A stretch of DNA of 64,000 nt from Haloarcula laminariae (GCF_025457605.1 NZ_JAMZFY010000001.1:1674001-1738000), one strand, 5' to 3'; positions 1 through 9,326 are shown, numbered from the stretch's first letter. Translations and numbers: made by a program. The notes: generated by a model not told the origin, from the letters alone.

Positions 1-120
1 GTCGCGCTGTTCGGGATGGCTTCGGCCGTGTTCACGCTCGGCGCCGGCCCGCTCTCTTTCGACCGCTGGTTCGGCCGCCCCGCGGTCGGGGAAGACGAGT
101 CCGTCGTCCCGGCCGACTGA
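1..120 (+). CDS. C-terminal end of a small membrane protein, DoxX-like (partial)
   Basis: Only the last 39 codons are in the window, in frame 1 and ending at TGA. They encode a hydrophobic stretch (VALFGMASAVFTLGAGPLSF) followed by DRWFG and a short acidic tail. The GAGPLSxDRW ending resembles the C-terminus of DoxX-family four-helix membrane proteins, which is the only basis for the name. The rest of the gene lies upstream of the window, so function and start cannot be judged. Confidence 0.45.
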   Translation, partial: VALFGMASAVFTLGAGPLSFDRWFGRPAVGEDESVVPAD

Positions 121-126
121 GACGGC

Positions 127-561
127 TCAGGCGCCCGGCCACCGGTCGAGTTCCGTCCGGTTACCGCTCTCGTTGTAATACACGGTGACCGTGTCGGTGG
201 ACCGCACGCGCCTGCCGTAGGCGTTGTCCTCGCCGATCTGGACGATATCCCCCTGTTCGACCGGTTCAGTCCGGTTCACGCCCGCTAGCTCTGACCAGTT
301 CGCCTTCGCTTCTCCCCGGGGCCCCTCGAACTCGAGACGACCGGCCGGTATCGGGTCGCCCCGGCTGTGTGTCACCAGCAAGAGCCCGTTGTCCTCGGCG
401 TAGTCGTAGGTGAAGTTCGCCTGCGGGGGCCCGCCCCCGCTGTCCTCGCCGACGACCAGGACGTTGATGCCGACCACCGCAGTCACGATGACCGTCATGC
501 CCACGAGCAGCCCGATGCCGATAGATTCCGACATCGCGCGGTCTCCAGTACGCGGTCCCAT
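127..561 (-). CDS. Archaeal type IV pilin-like protein
   Basis: A 144-residue secreted protein. Residues 1-9 are a short charged leader, and RAMSESIG followed by a hydrophobic helix (about residues 13-37) is the class III signal peptide cleaved by the PibD prepilin peptidase. The rest is a beta-rich domain with the pattern ANFTYDY..LLLVTHSRGDPIPAGRLEF typical of the archaeal pilin N-terminal-domain family (PF07790). Such proteins are minor pilins or surface adhesion subunits. The gene stands alone and converges with the DoxX-like gene. The protein at 58532-59368 carries the same kind of beta domain on a different N-terminus. Confidence 0.8.
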   Translation of the reverse strand: MGPRTGDRAMSESIGIGLLVGMTVIVTAVVGINVLVVGEDSGGGPPQANFTYDYAEDNGLLLVTHSRGDPIPAGRLEFEGPRGEAKANWSELAGVNRTEPVEQGDIVQIGEDNAYGRRVRSTDTVTVYYNESGNRTELDRWPGA

Positions 562-663
562 CGGTACCCACTCGTATGTACACGACCATAAGGCTGTTCG
601 GCCAGCTGTCGTTCAGCGCGAGCCGGTCAGACGGGCGCGTCGACGGCGTCGCCCGCCACCTCG

Positions 664-1422
664 TCACTCGCTTCTCGTGACGACTACGTCGGTGTCGGCG
701 AACGCGTCGGCGAGTTCACCGGGGAGTGGCTCGTCGGTGACGAACAGGTCGATAGCCGCCGGCTCGGCGACGGTGACGAAGCTGCGCTCGCCGAACTTCG
801 AGCTGTCGGCCACCAGCACGACGCGCCTGGCGTTGGCCACCATCGCCCGCTTGACTGCCGCCTCGTCCTCGTCCGGGGTCGACAGCCCCGTGTCGGCCGT
901 GACGCCGTTGGTCCCGAGAAAGAGGATGTCGAAGTGGCGCTGGTCGAGGAAGGATTCGGCGGCCGGCCCGACGCAGGCGTGACTGCGCGACCGGACGGTC
1001 CCGCCGGTCAGCTTCACGTCGACGTCGGTGTCGGCAAGCTCCAGGGCGATTTCGGGCATGTTCGACACTCCGACGTAGCCGTCGTCCGGTGCGGCCCGCG
1101 CGACCTCCATCGTGGTCGTCCCGGCGTCGAAACACACGACGTGGCCGTCGCGTATCTCCTCGCTCGCCCGGGCCGCGATAGCCTCTTTGACTTCGAGTCG
1201 GTCGACCTCCCGCTTGTCGTAGGACCGCTCGCGGCCCACCGACGAGACGGGGACGGCGCCGCCGTGGGACCGCTCGATGCGGCCCTCCGCCTCCAGGTCC
1301 TGGAGGTCGCGGCGGATGGTCGCTTTCGAGAACTCGAGTTCCTCGGCCAGCGTCGCGACCGAACAGCCGTCCTGTTCGGTCACCAGTTGAACGATAGTGC
1401 GCTTGCGCTCGGCGGGGAGCAT
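664..1422 (-). CDS. glpR: DeoR/GlpR family transcriptional regulator
   Basis: 252 residues. The N-terminal DeoR winged helix is clear (MLPAERKRTIVQLV, then ATLAEELEFSKATIRRDLQD and the wing GRIERSHGGAV). The C-terminal DeoR effector domain has the sugar-phosphate-isomerase-like fold with the motif FDAGTTTMEVA, and FLGTNGV and ADSSKFG downstream. In Haloferax the GlpR homologue represses fructose and glucose metabolism genes. No sugar genes lie beside this copy, so its targets cannot be read from context and the symbol is given by family resemblance. Confidence 0.8.
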   Translation of the reverse strand: MLPAERKRTIVQLVTEQDGCSVATLAEELEFSKATIRRDLQDLEAEGRIERSHGGAVPVSSVGRERSYDKREVDRLEVKEAIAARASEEIRDGHVVCFDAGTTTMEVARAAPDDGYVGVSNMPEIALELADTDVDVKLTGGTVRSRSHACVGPAAESFLDQRHFDILFLGTNGVTADTGLSTPDEDEAAVKRAMVANARRVVLVADSSKFGERSFVTVAEPAAIDLFVTDEPLPGELADAFADTDVVVTRSE

Positions 1423-1510
1423 CTACGCCGGCTTGGACCGCGCCGGACTTAGCAGTTCCGTCCGGTTCTGCGTGTTTCTGCGCGATGTGCCGCGGCAAAG
1501 AGGTGGCCGG

Positions 1511-2494
1511 CTACAGTTCGTCCACGATAGCCTCAGTGACCGCCTCGGTTCCGGCGTCCCCGCCCAGGTCGGGCGTCTTCGGCCCGGATTCGAGCACGGA
1601 TTCGACGGCGGCCCGGACCTGGTCGCCCTCGTCGTCGTAGCCGAGGTGGTCGAGCAGCATGGCGGCCGAGAGCACCATCGCCGATGGGTTCGCGACGCCC
1701 TCGCCGGCGATGTCCGGAGCCGACCCGTGGACCGGCTCGAACAGGGCGTTGTCCTCGCCGACGTTGGCCGACGGCAGGAGTCCGAGCCCGCCGACGAGCC
1801 CGGCAGCGAGGTCCGAGAGCACGTCCCCGGCGAGGTTCGGGCAGATGATGACATCGTAGTTCTCCGGGGTCATCACGAGGTGCATCGCCAGCGCGTCCAT
1901 CAGCGCGGTGTCGTAGTCGGCGTCGCGGTCCTCGCCCACGGCGCTGGCCGTATCGAGGAAGAGCCCGTCCGTCTCGCGCATGACGTTTGCCTTGTGGGCG
2001 ATGGTCACGTCGTCGTAGCCGTTCCGTTTCGCGTAGTCGAAGCCGAACTCGGCTATCTTCTCCGAGGCGTCCTCGGTGACGACGCGGGTCAGCGTCCGCA
2101 CGCCGTCGGTTATCTCGCTCTCGATGCCCGAGTAGACGCCCTCGGTGTTTTCGCGGATGAAGACGATGTCCGTGTCGGGCTGGACGGCGTCTAGGCCGGG
2201 GTACGAGCGGGCCGGGCGGACGTTAGCGAAGGAGCCGACGACCTCCCGCAGCGGGAGGATGACGTCGGCGGCCGTCTCGCCGGCCGCGCCGAACAGCGTC
2301 GCGTCGGCGTCGGCGGCGATGTCACGCGTCTCCTGTGGGAGCGCCTCGCCGGTCTCGGCTTTGACGGCGTCGCCCGCGTCGCCGTAGACGAACTCGAAAT
2401 CGACTGTCTCTACCGCCTCTAGCACGTCGACGGCAGCGGGCGTGACCTCCTGGCCGATACCGTCGCCGGGGACGACCGCAATCTCGTGTGTCAT
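1511..2494 (-). CDS. leuB: 3-isopropylmalate dehydrogenase
   Basis: 327 residues, normal length for archaeal LeuB. It oxidises and decarboxylates 3-isopropylmalate to 2-oxoisocaproate in leucine synthesis, using NAD. Family signatures are visible: [20 protein letters not shown] at the N-terminus, the substrate-binding [26 protein letters not shown], and the metal-binding [19 protein letters not shown] and [18 protein letters not shown]. The last gene of the minus-strand leucine cluster, separated from leuD by a membrane-protein gene, so it may be transcribed with that gene. Confidence 0.95.
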   Translation of the reverse strand: MTHEIAVVPGDGIGQEVTPAAVDVLEAVETVDFEFVYGDAGDAVKAETGEALPQETRDIAADADATLFGAAGETAADVILPLREVVGSFANVRPARSYPGLDAVQPDTDIVFIRENTEGVYSGIESEITDGVRTLTRVVTEDASEKIAEFGFDYAKRNGYDDVTIAHKANVMRETDGLFLDTASAVGEDRDADYDTALMDALAMHLVMTPENYDVIICPNLAGDVLSDLAAGLVGGLGLLPSANVGEDNALFEPVHGSAPDIAGEGVANPSAMVLSAAMLLDHLGYDDEGDQVRAAVESVLESGPKTPDLGGDAGTEAVTEAIVDEL

Positions 2495-2543
2495 GTGCGC
2501 CGAGAGGCGGGCGTCCGGTGAAAGTGGTTCGGTTCGTCGCGGG

Positions 2544-3188
2544 CTACCCCGCTCTCGCCAGCGCGACGCCGATGTCGTGCTCGATGAGCAAAACCACCGA
2601 AAGCGCCGCTAGCCCGACGGCCGCGGGGTCGACCCCGGCGAGCCCGAGCGCCGAGAGGAGCCCGCTGAACTGGCCGCTCTCGAAGGCCAGCAGCAGCCAC
2701 ACCGTCGCACCGACCGCCTCGACGACGCTCGCCCCGACTGTCCCGATATCGACGACCGACGCGAAGGGGCCGACCCCGCGCACGACGTTGTCCTCGATGG
2801 TGTGCTGGGGGACCAGCAACACCGCGAACAGCCCCCCGGCGACGAGGATGCCGTCGACCCCGCCCAGTCGCTCCGCGACGCCGAGCCACAGCGCCCACAG
2901 CAGCGCCTCGGCGACACTTACCCCGAGAATCTGTCGTCCGGGCAGTGCCGAGACCGAGAGCCCGTTGACCGCCGCGTCGGCGAGGGCGTGTTTGAGTACC
3001 AGCCCCAGGCTGAGGACGCCGAACCCGACGGCGGAGGCCGCCGAGATGAGCGGCTCACCCTGGACGAGCGTCAGCCAGAGCCCCAGAGCGAGCGTCTCGA
3101 CGAGCGTGAACCCGACCATCAGAAGCGTCTGTCCCGTCACGCGAACGCCCGCGAGCGACGAGCGCTCGCCGGAGTCGATGGTGGTCAT
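2544..3188 (-). CDS. Six-helix membrane protein of unknown function
   Basis: 214 residues with about six hydrophobic segments (near residues 17-42, 50-72, 87-108, 112-130, 145-168 and 183-208) and an N-terminal soluble tail. No family is recognised. It lies between leuD (262 bases upstream) and leuB (49 bases downstream) on the same strand, so it could share a transcript with leuB. A role in branched-chain amino acid movement is conceivable only from position. No transporter signature or charged catalytic motif is seen. Confidence 0.75.
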   Translation of the reverse strand: MTTIDSGERSSLAGVRVTGQTLLMVGFTLVETLALGLWLTLVQGEPLISAASAVGFGVLSLGLVLKHALADAAVNGLSVSALPGRQILGVSVAEALLWALWLGVAERLGGVDGILVAGGLFAVLLVPQHTIEDNVVRGVGPFASVVDIGTVGASVVEAVGATVWLLLAFESGQFSGLLSALGLAGVDPAAVGLAALSVVLLIEHDIGVALARAG

Positions 3189-3450
3189 ACCGTCTCTGGC
3201 GAGTCGAGTGGGAAAGTTAGCACCTGCTTACCGGCGGATAAGTCGACGCTGATAACCGTCGCTTCCCGGGCGCTACCGCCGCTGACGCGTACTACGGTCA
3301 CGTAAGCTCGCGATGTAAAAGGTGACAGGTACGACCTCGCTCTATCCCCCCGCCACTGTGAAGCAACTGCCTACGCCGCAGCGGTGAACCGGCTCAGCGG
3401 TACCCGGCCGGGAACCGGGACGTTACGGACACGAGAAACGGTCCGTGTCG

Positions 3451-4095
3451 TTAATCGTCCGCTTCGATGTCCGACCGCGTCCGGTCCAGGTACGGAAGCT
3501 TCGAGGCGGTCTCCTCGATAGCGTTCCGGTTGGCCTTCATCAGCGCCGTCGTGTCCCAGATGCCCTCGACGAGGGCCTGCCGCTGGGCGTTGTCGACGGA
3601 GACGCTGATCTCGTTGCCGCCGTAGCGGACCGTCTCGGCGTCCACGTCGACCTCGATGTCACCGCTCGGGTTGTCGTCGACCCACTGCTGGAGCGCGTTG
3701 ATGGTCTCGTGGTCGGCCGTCAGCGTCGGGATGCCGAGCGCGAGGCAGTTGCCCGCGAAAATCTCGGCGAACCCTTCGCCGATGATGGCGTCGATGCCCC
3801 ACCGCATCAGCGCCTGGGGAGCGTGCTCCCGGGAGGAGCCACAGCCGAAGTTGTTGTTGACCACCATGATGTTCGCGTCCTGGAACCGGTCCTCGTTCAG
3901 CGGGTGGTCCTTGGGGTTGTCCTCGTCGTCGAAGCGCAGGTCGAAGAAGGCGAACTCGCCCAGTCCGTCGAAGGTAACGACCTTCATGAACCGCGCCGGG
4001 ATTATCTGGTCGGTGTCGATGTCGTTCCCGCGGATGGGAACGCCGGTACCCTCGACGTAGTCGACCTCCGGAATGTCCTCGGTCGCGTCGCTCAT
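3451..4095 (-). CDS. leuD: 3-isopropylmalate dehydratase small subunit
   Basis: 214 residues. Forms isopropylmalate isomerase with LeuC, interconverting 2- and 3-isopropylmalate. The swivelling-domain motif [20 protein letters not shown] and the N-terminal [16 protein letters not shown] are typical of LeuD. The start overlaps the leuC stop by four bases (ATGA), indicating translational coupling inside the ilvBNC-leuCD transcript. The roughly 50-residue C-terminal tail after EGIWDTTA is longer than in many bacterial forms. Confidence 0.95.
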   Translation of the reverse strand: MSDATEDIPEVDYVEGTGVPIRGNDIDTDQIIPARFMKVVTFDGLGEFAFFDLRFDDEDNPKDHPLNEDRFQDANIMVVNNNFGCGSSREHAPQALMRWGIDAIIGEGFAEIFAGNCLALGIPTLTADHETINALQQWVDDNPSGDIEVDVDAETVRYGGNEISVSVDNAQRQALVEGIWDTTALMKANRNAIEETASKLPYLDRTRSDIEADD

Positions 4096-5513
4096 GCTAA
4101 GGCCACCTCCTCCAAGTCGCGCACGTCAGACACTTCACCGGTGATGGCTGCGGCGGCCACCATCCGCGGGTTCATCAGGACGGTGCGGCCGTCCTTGCTC
4201 CCTTGGCGACCGACGAAGTTCCGGTTCGAGGAACTGGCACAGGCCTCGTCGCCCTGTAGCTGGTCCTCGTTCATACCCAGACACATCGAACAGCCGGCGT
4301 TTCGCCACTCGAAGCCGGCCTCCTCGAAGATGTCCTTCAGCCCCTCTTTGCGAGCGGCTTCCTGGACGCGCTGGCTGCCGGGGACGACCATCGCGCGGAC
4401 GTCGTCGGCGACCTGTCGCCCCTTCACGATGCGTGCGGCGCGGCGCAGGTCCGGCAGTCGGGCGTTGGTACAGGAGCCCAGGAAGGCGACGTCGATGTCG
4501 TACCCCTCCATGGACTCGCCGGGCTCGACGCGCATGTGCTTCTGGGCGCGCCGGGCGGTGTCCTGCTTGTCCTCGGCCAGTTCCTCGGGGGCCGGAATCG
4601 GGTCGTGGATGCCGATACCCTGGCCGGGCGTGGTCCCCCACGTGACGACCGGGTCCAGCTCCGAGGCGTCGATTTCGACGACGTCGTCGTACTCGGCGTC
4701 CTCGTCGCTGCGGATGGACTCCCAGTACGGTTTGAGTTCGTCGAACTTCTCGGGGTGCTCCTGGAAGTAGTCGGTCTGTTCGAGCCACTCGTAGGTGGTC
4801 TCGTCGGGGTTGACGTAGCCCGCGCGAGCGCCGCCCTCGATAGACATGTTACAGATGGACATGCGGCCTTCCATATCGAGGTTCTCGATGGCCTCGCCGG
4901 CGTACTCGTAGACGTAGCCGACGCCGCCTTCGGTCCCCAGCCGGCGGATGATTTCGAGGATGATATCTTTCGCTTCGACCCCCTCGCCGAGCTCGCCGTT
5001 GACCTCGATTTTGCGGACCTTCTGTTTCTCCATCGCGATGGTCTGGGTGGCCAGCACGTCGCGGATCTGGCTGGTCCCGATACCGAACGCCAGCGCGCCG
5101 AACGCGCCGTGCGTGGAGGTGTGGCTGTCGCCACAGACGATGGTCTTGCCGGGCTGGGTGATACCCTTCTCCGGACCGATGACGTGGACGATACCCTGGT
5201 CGCCCGTCGTCGGGTCGGAGAACTGGATGCCCGCGTCGTGTACGTTCTCCTCGAGTTCGGCCATCATCCGCTCTGCGGCGTCGTCGGAGTAGGGCCGGTC
5301 CTGGTTCGCCGTTGGGACGATGTGGTCAACGGTGGCGTGAGTCAGGTCAGGACGGGCGACGTCGAGGCCCCGCTCCTGGAGCATCCCGAACGCCTGCGGG
5401 CTGGTGACCTCGTGGATGAGGTGGAGCCCGACGAACAGCTGGTCCTGCCCGTTCGGCAGCGTCGTCACTTTGTGCTGGTCCCATACCTTGTCGTACAGCG
5501 TATTCTCACTCAT
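4092..5513 (-). CDS. leuC: 3-isopropylmalate dehydratase large subunit
   Basis: 473 residues, the full length of the bacterial-type LeuC. It carries the 4Fe-4S cluster of isopropylmalate isomerase. Aconitase-family landmarks are present: [32 protein letters not shown], the cluster cysteines in FLGSCTNAR and [11 protein letters not shown], and the ending [28 protein letters not shown]. The start codon overlaps the stop of the preceding 32-codon ORF (ATGA), and its own stop overlaps leuD, so it is part of a tightly coupled operon. Confidence 0.96.
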   Translation of the reverse strand: MSENTLYDKVWDQHKVTTLPNGQDQLFVGLHLIHEVTSPQAFGMLQERGLDVARPDLTHATVDHIVPTANQDRPYSDDAAERMMAELEENVHDAGIQFSDPTTGDQGIVHVIGPEKGITQPGKTIVCGDSHTSTHGAFGALAFGIGTSQIRDVLATQTIAMEKQKVRKIEVNGELGEGVEAKDIILEIIRRLGTEGGVGYVYEYAGEAIENLDMEGRMSICNMSIEGGARAGYVNPDETTYEWLEQTDYFQEHPEKFDELKPYWESIRSDEDAEYDDVVEIDASELDPVVTWGTTPGQGIGIHDPIPAPEELAEDKQDTARRAQKHMRVEPGESMEGYDIDVAFLGSCTNARLPDLRRAARIVKGRQVADDVRAMVVPGSQRVQEAARKEGLKDIFEEAGFEWRNAGCSMCLGMNEDQLQGDEACASSSNRNFVGRQGSKDGRTVLMNPRMVAAAAITGEVSDVRDLEEVALA

Positions 5514-5608
5514 ACTGTCTCATTCCGTCCTTCGATGCCACGCTCGGAGGCGCGGTCGCCGCCATCGTCCGTCGACTCGTGGTCGAGGTCGTTCATCTGT
5601 TCAGTCAT
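5510..5608 (-). CDS. Small 32-residue ORF coupled between ilvC and leuC
   Basis: Begins four bases after the ilvC stop and ends in an ATGA overlap with the leuC start. It encodes a hydrophilic acidic peptide starting [19 protein letters not shown]. The codons and composition look haloarchaeal and the junctions are the same type as elsewhere in the operon, which argues for translation. It has no cysteine, membrane segment or known motif. It may be a real small protein, or it may serve only to carry ribosomes from ilvC to leuC. Confidence 0.55.
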   Translation of the reverse strand: MTEQMNDLDHESTDDGGDRASERGIEGRNETV

Positions 5609-5612
5609 ACTC

Positions 5613-6638
5613 TCAGTCGTCGGCCGGCACTTCCGTCTCTTCTTGCTCGTCGTCCCACGAGAACAGCGAACGCAGTTCGGCGCCGACCTGTTCTATCTCG
5701 TGGTCCTGTTCGGCCTGCCGGTACTGCTTGTAGCTGGGCCGGTTGGCCTGGTTCTCGGTGATCCACTCGCGGGCGAACTCGCCGTTCTGGACCTCTTCGA
5801 GTATCTTCTCCATCCCCTCGCGGTTGATGACTTCCTCGCCGCGGGTGAGGCCGCCGTACTCGGCGGTGTCGGAGACTGAGTTCCACATCTCCATGTGGCC
5901 ACCCTCGTACATCAGGTCCACGATGAGCTTCAGCTCGTTGAGACACTCGAAGTAGGCCATCTCCGGGGAGTAGCCCGCGTCGACGAGCGTCTCGAAGCCG
6001 ACCTTCACCATCTCCGTGACGCCGCCACAGAGGACGGCCTGCTCGCCGAAGAGGTCCGTCTCGACCTCTTCCTGGAACGTCGTCTCGATGACGCCCGCGC
6101 GGGTGCAGCCGATGGCCTTGGCGTAGGAGAGCGCGCCCTCCTTCGCCTCGCCGCTGGCGTCCTGGTACACCGCGATGAGTCCCGGGGTCCCCTCGCCGCG
6201 GTCGTAGGTGCGGCGCACGAGGTGGCCGGGGGACTTGGGGGCGACCATCGTCACGTCGACGCCCTCCTGGGGCTCTATCTGGCCGTAGTGGATGTTGAAC
6301 CCGTGGGCGAACTGCAGCGTGTCGCCGGGTTCCAGCCCGTCCGAGATGGCCTCGTACACCGCCGGCTGGACGGTGTCGGGGACCAGCATGACGACGCGGT
6401 CGGCCTCCGCGGCCGCCGCGTCGGGCGTCTTGACCGTCAGCCCCGAGGCCTTGGCGTCCTCGCGCGAGGACGACCCCTTGCGGAGGCCGACGATGACGTC
6501 GACACCGGAGTCGTGGAGGTTCAGCGCGTGGGCGTGGCCCTGGGAACCGTAGCCCAGGACGGCTACCGTCTCGTCGGTTACGTGCGATACGTCGGCGTCG
6601 TCGTCGTAGTAGACTGTTGTGTCGAGTTCGTCAGTCAT
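5613..6638 (-). CDS. ilvC: Ketol-acid reductoisomerase
   Basis: 341 residues, a class I (short) enzyme. It isomerises and reduces acetolactate and acetohydroxybutyrate in valine and isoleucine synthesis. The Rossmann motif [17 protein letters not shown] is at about residues 26-42, the cofactor loop [10 protein letters not shown] suggests NADPH, and the knotted C-terminal domain carries [17 protein letters not shown] and [20 protein letters not shown] with the metal-binding acidic residues. The first codons overlap the end of ilvN by eight bases. The acidic tail [12 protein letters not shown] is a halophilic feature. Confidence 0.96.
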   Translation of the reverse strand: MTDELDTTVYYDDDADVSHVTDETVAVLGYGSQGHAHALNLHDSGVDVIVGLRKGSSSREDAKASGLTVKTPDAAAAEADRVVMLVPDTVQPAVYEAISDGLEPGDTLQFAHGFNIHYGQIEPQEGVDVTMVAPKSPGHLVRRTYDRGEGTPGLIAVYQDASGEAKEGALSYAKAIGCTRAGVIETTFQEEVETDLFGEQAVLCGGVTEMVKVGFETLVDAGYSPEMAYFECLNELKLIVDLMYEGGHMEMWNSVSDTAEYGGLTRGEEVINREGMEKILEEVQNGEFAREWITENQANRPSYKQYRQAEQDHEIEQVGAELRSLFSWDDEQEETEVPADD

Positions 6639-7230
6639 GTTTGTTCAGTGTCCTGGGGCCTCGTTCCAGCGCGGCGGCCCCCGTCCGCACGACTTCCTGC
6701 ACGTCGAACTGTTTGAACGCCTCGACGGCAGCGTCGATTTTCTGCTTGCTACCCGTGATTTCGACTGTCACCGACTCCGTGGAGGCGTCGACGGCCTGGC
6801 CGTCGTACATCTCCGCCACGGCGTTGACGTCGTCGGGTTTCTCCCCACCGACCTTGATGAGCGCGAGCTCCCGGCGGAGCGCTGTCGGGTCCAGCTCCGT
6901 CACCTCGATGACCGGAACCAGCTTCCGCAGCTGCTTTTTCGCCTGGTCGATGCCGGGTTCGGGCTCCTCGATGAGGATTGTCATCCGGGCCGTGTCCGCA
7001 TCGACCGTCGGCCCCACGGTGAGGCTTTCGATGTTGAACTGCCGCCGGGAGAACAGCGCCGAGACCTCCGACAGCACGCCGGGCTTGTGTTTGACCAGCG
7101 CCGACAGCACGGCCTGGCGCGGTTCGTGAGTCGCTTCCGCCTCGGGGTCGATTCGGATACCCTGTGAGTTCCGTCGCCCCTCCGGCTGCATCCGGTCGTG
7201 TGGCGATGGGCCGGGCATTCCACCAGTCAT
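6631..7230 (-). CDS. ilvN: Acetolactate synthase regulatory subunit
   Basis: 199 residues. It binds IlvB and usually confers valine feedback inhibition. An N-terminal ACT domain begins near residue 38 ([31 protein letters not shown]) and is followed by the small-subunit C-terminal domain. The first 37 residues are a variable polar extension. The ilvB stop and the ilvN start overlap by one base (TAATG), and the 3' end overlaps ilvC, so the two subunits are translationally coupled. Confidence 0.95.
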   Translation of the reverse strand: MTGGMPGPSPHDRMQPEGRRNSQGIRIDPEAEATHEPRQAVLSALVKHKPGVLSEVSALFSRRQFNIESLTVGPTVDADTARMTILIEEPEPGIDQAKKQLRKLVPVIEVTELDPTALRRELALIKVGGEKPDDVNAVAEMYDGQAVDASTESVTVEITGSKQKIDAAVEAFKQFDVQEVVRTGAAALERGPRTLNKHD

Positions 7231-8993
7231 TAGAGTTCCTCCAGATGGTCTTCCTTCAGTGCGAACTTCCCGTTGTCACCGCCGCTCGGGACCATCGGGA
7301 AGACGTTCTCCCCGGGGTCGATGTGGGCGTCGATGACGCTCGGGCCGTCGTACTCGCGGGCTGCCTGAATCGTCTCCTCGACGTTCTCCTGTGCTTCCAG
7401 CCGGAACCCGCGGGCCCCGAAGGCCTCCGCGAGCTTGTCGAACTGCGGAATCCACGGGTACTCGGAGGCCATCCGCCGGCCCTCGTAGAAGCCGTCCTGC
7501 CACTGGCGGACCATCCCGACCGCCTCGTTGTTCAGGACGACGTAGGTGATGTCCAGTTGCTCGCGGACCGCGACCGAGAGGCCCTGGACCGTCATCAGGA
7601 ACGAGCCGTCGCCGTCGAAGCAGACGACCTCCTGGTCCGGGGCGGCCAGTTTCGCGCCGATGGCGGCGGGGACGCCGTAGCCCATCGTCCCGAGGCCGTG
7701 CGAGGAGACCCAGGTGCGGGGCTCGGTGTACTCCCAGAACTGGGAGGCCCACATCTGGTGCTGGCCGACGCCGGTACAGACGATGGTGTCGTCCGGCGTC
7801 ACATCGGAGAACGTCTCGACGACGTACTGGGGCTTGAGCGGCTCGTCGTCGGGCGTGTCGTAGGTCATCGGGTACTCCGACTTCCAGGTCTGGCACTGCT
7901 CGCGCCACTCGTCGGCGTCGGGTGCCCGGGGCATGGCGTCGAACAGCTGTCGCAGGACCTCCCGCGCGTCGCCGATGAGCGGGTAGTCCGCGTAGATGTT
8001 CTTCGAGATTTCGGCGGGGTCGATGTCGACGTGGATGACCTCCGCGTCCGGGGCGAAGGAGTCGACGCCGCCGGTCAGCCGGTCGTCGAAGCGGGTCCCG
8101 ATAGCCAGCAGGCAGTCGGTGTTCGAGATGGCCATGTTGGCGTAGCCGGTGCCGTGCATGCCGGCCCACTCAAGCGAGAGTTCGTGGTCCTCGGGGAAGC
8201 TCCCGATACCGGGCATCGTCGTGATGACCGGAATCTCGTACTCCGTGGCGAACTCCCGGAGCGCCGACGAGGCGTCGGCCTTGATGACGCCGCCGCCGGA
8301 GAGGATGACGGGCCGGTCGGCGGCCGCGAGTGCTTCGGCGGCCTCCTGGACGTCTTCGTCGTCGGCCTCCTCCTGAACCTCGTAGGTATCCGGCGTCGTC
8401 GCCTCACCGGGTTCGACGTCGGTCTCGCCCTGCGTGATGTCCTTCGGGAGGTCAACGAGGGTCGGCCCCTGTCGGCCGGCGTCGGCCAGCGCGAAGGCCT
8501 CGCCGACGTCGTCGCCGACGGTGTCCGAATCGGACGCGAAGTAGCTCTCCTTGGTGACCGGCTGGGTGATACCCACCGTGTCGGTCTCCTGGAAGGCGTC
8601 GTTGCCGACGAACTCCGTCGGGACCTGCCCGGTCAGGGCTATCATCGGGTCCGAGTCCATGTTGGCGTCGGCGATGCCCGTGACGAGGTTCGTCGCGCCC
8701 GGGCCCGAGGTCGCAAAGCAGACGCCGGGCTTGCCCGAGACGATGCCGAAGGCGTCGGCGGCGTGGGAGGCCCCCTGCTCGTGGGCCATCGTCACGTGGT
8801 TGAGGTCGGAGTCGTACAGCGCGTCGTAGACGGGCATGATGGCCCCGCCCTGGACGCCGAAGATGTACTCCGCGCCGGCGTTTTCCAGCGCCCGGACGAC
8901 GGACTGGGCCCCGGTGGTGACCGGGGCCTGTTCGGCGTCGGCGGACTGTTCGTCCGCGGTGTCGTCTTCCGCTGGCGGTGCGTGCTCGCTCAT
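7230..8993 (-). CDS. ilvB: Acetolactate synthase catalytic subunit
   Basis: 587 residues. A thiamine-diphosphate enzyme joining pyruvate with pyruvate or 2-oxobutyrate, the first common step of branched-chain amino acid synthesis. An acidic 30-residue head precedes the PYR domain (AEYIFGVQGGAIMPVYDAL, AHEQGASHAADAF). The ThDP motif GDGSFLMTVQ..NNEAVGM is in the C-terminal domain. The start is chosen because GGAGGG lies about 6 bases upstream. About 200 bases of leader with a candidate Leu/Val/Ile leader peptide precede it, suggesting control by amino acid supply. Confidence 0.96.
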   Translation of the reverse strand: MSEHAPPAEDDTADEQSADAEQAPVTTGAQSVVRALENAGAEYIFGVQGGAIMPVYDALYDSDLNHVTMAHEQGASHAADAFGIVSGKPGVCFATSGPGATNLVTGIADANMDSDPMIALTGQVPTEFVGNDAFQETDTVGITQPVTKESYFASDSDTVGDDVGEAFALADAGRQGPTLVDLPKDITQGETDVEPGEATTPDTYEVQEEADDEDVQEAAEALAAADRPVILSGGGVIKADASSALREFATEYEIPVITTMPGIGSFPEDHELSLEWAGMHGTGYANMAISNTDCLLAIGTRFDDRLTGGVDSFAPDAEVIHVDIDPAEISKNIYADYPLIGDAREVLRQLFDAMPRAPDADEWREQCQTWKSEYPMTYDTPDDEPLKPQYVVETFSDVTPDDTIVCTGVGQHQMWASQFWEYTEPRTWVSSHGLGTMGYGVPAAIGAKLAAPDQEVVCFDGDGSFLMTVQGLSVAVREQLDITYVVLNNEAVGMVRQWQDGFYEGRRMASEYPWIPQFDKLAEAFGARGFRLEAQENVEETIQAAREYDGPSVIDAHIDPGENVFPMVPSGGDNGKFALKEDHLEEL

Positions 8994-9206
8994 AAGTTCC
9001 CTCCGGTTGTGTGCTGTCGGTACGAACGTCGTGTGTGTGCTGTGTGCATAGCTGGGGTGTCTGGTCGGTGGTCGATAGTCGGTACGGGCCGTGACGGAAG
9101 TGGGTGATGTGGGGCTATACCGCCCCTACAATACCGACATGGCGGAGAAGAAGCGCACCGCTGGCGGTCGGCCGGTCCGGAGTGCCAGTGTGCGCCGTCA
9201 TCGTAC
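8994..9206 (-). promoter_or_regulatory. ilvB operon mRNA leader with candidate attenuator pairings
   Basis: On the minus strand this is the predicted 5' leader of ilvB. After the leader ORF (9201-9115) come 121 bases before the ilvB ATG. Within the leader ORF, GTCGGTA (9138-9132, the Val-Gly-Ile codons) is exactly complementary to TACCGAC at 9084-9078 and again at 9022-9016. CCGCC (9145-9141) can pair with GGCGG (9124-9120), while the overlapping GGGGC (9126-9122) can instead pair with GCCCC (9115-9111). These exclusive pairings are what an attenuator needs. No U-run typical of haloarchaeal termination is seen, so control of ilvB translation is equally possible. The structures were found by eye. 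Confidence 0.5.
9115..9201 (-). CDS. Candidate branched-chain amino acid leader peptide of ilvB
   Basis: A 28-codon ORF in the ilvB leader. Its ATG lies about 30 bases below the TATA centre, so the message would start almost at this codon and be leaderless. The N-terminal half is unremarkable. The C-terminal half reads ALLLRHVGIVGAV: three Leu, one Ile and three Val in thirteen residues, just before TAG. The codons are CTT CTT CTC, then GTC, ATT, GTA and GTA, whereas the structural genes nearby mostly use CTC/CTG, ATC and GTC. Clusters of the operon's end-product codons define bacterial ilv leader peptides (known biology). Its use here is inferred. Confidence 0.6.
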   Translation of the reverse strand: MTAHTGTPDRPTASGALLLRHVGIVGAV

Positions 9207-9227
9207 CCTGAGACTGTCCGCGACAGG

Positions 9228-9235
9228 TAATAAAC
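9228..9235 (-). promoter_or_regulatory. TATA box of the ilvBNC-leuCD operon
   Basis: GTTTATTA on the minus strand. The centre near 9231 predicts a transcription start near 9205, using the usual archaeal spacing of about 26 bases. That is four bases above the leader-peptide ATG and about 210 bases above ilvB. No other good TATA element was seen closer to ilvB. Confidence 0.6.
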
Positions 9236-9326
9236 GTTCTGTGATAGCTCGTGGCGAACGCCGGATACGGCGCGGAGTGGGCGTGGCTGTCGGCTCGTCG
9301 CGGCGACCGAACCAGAGGTCATGGGC

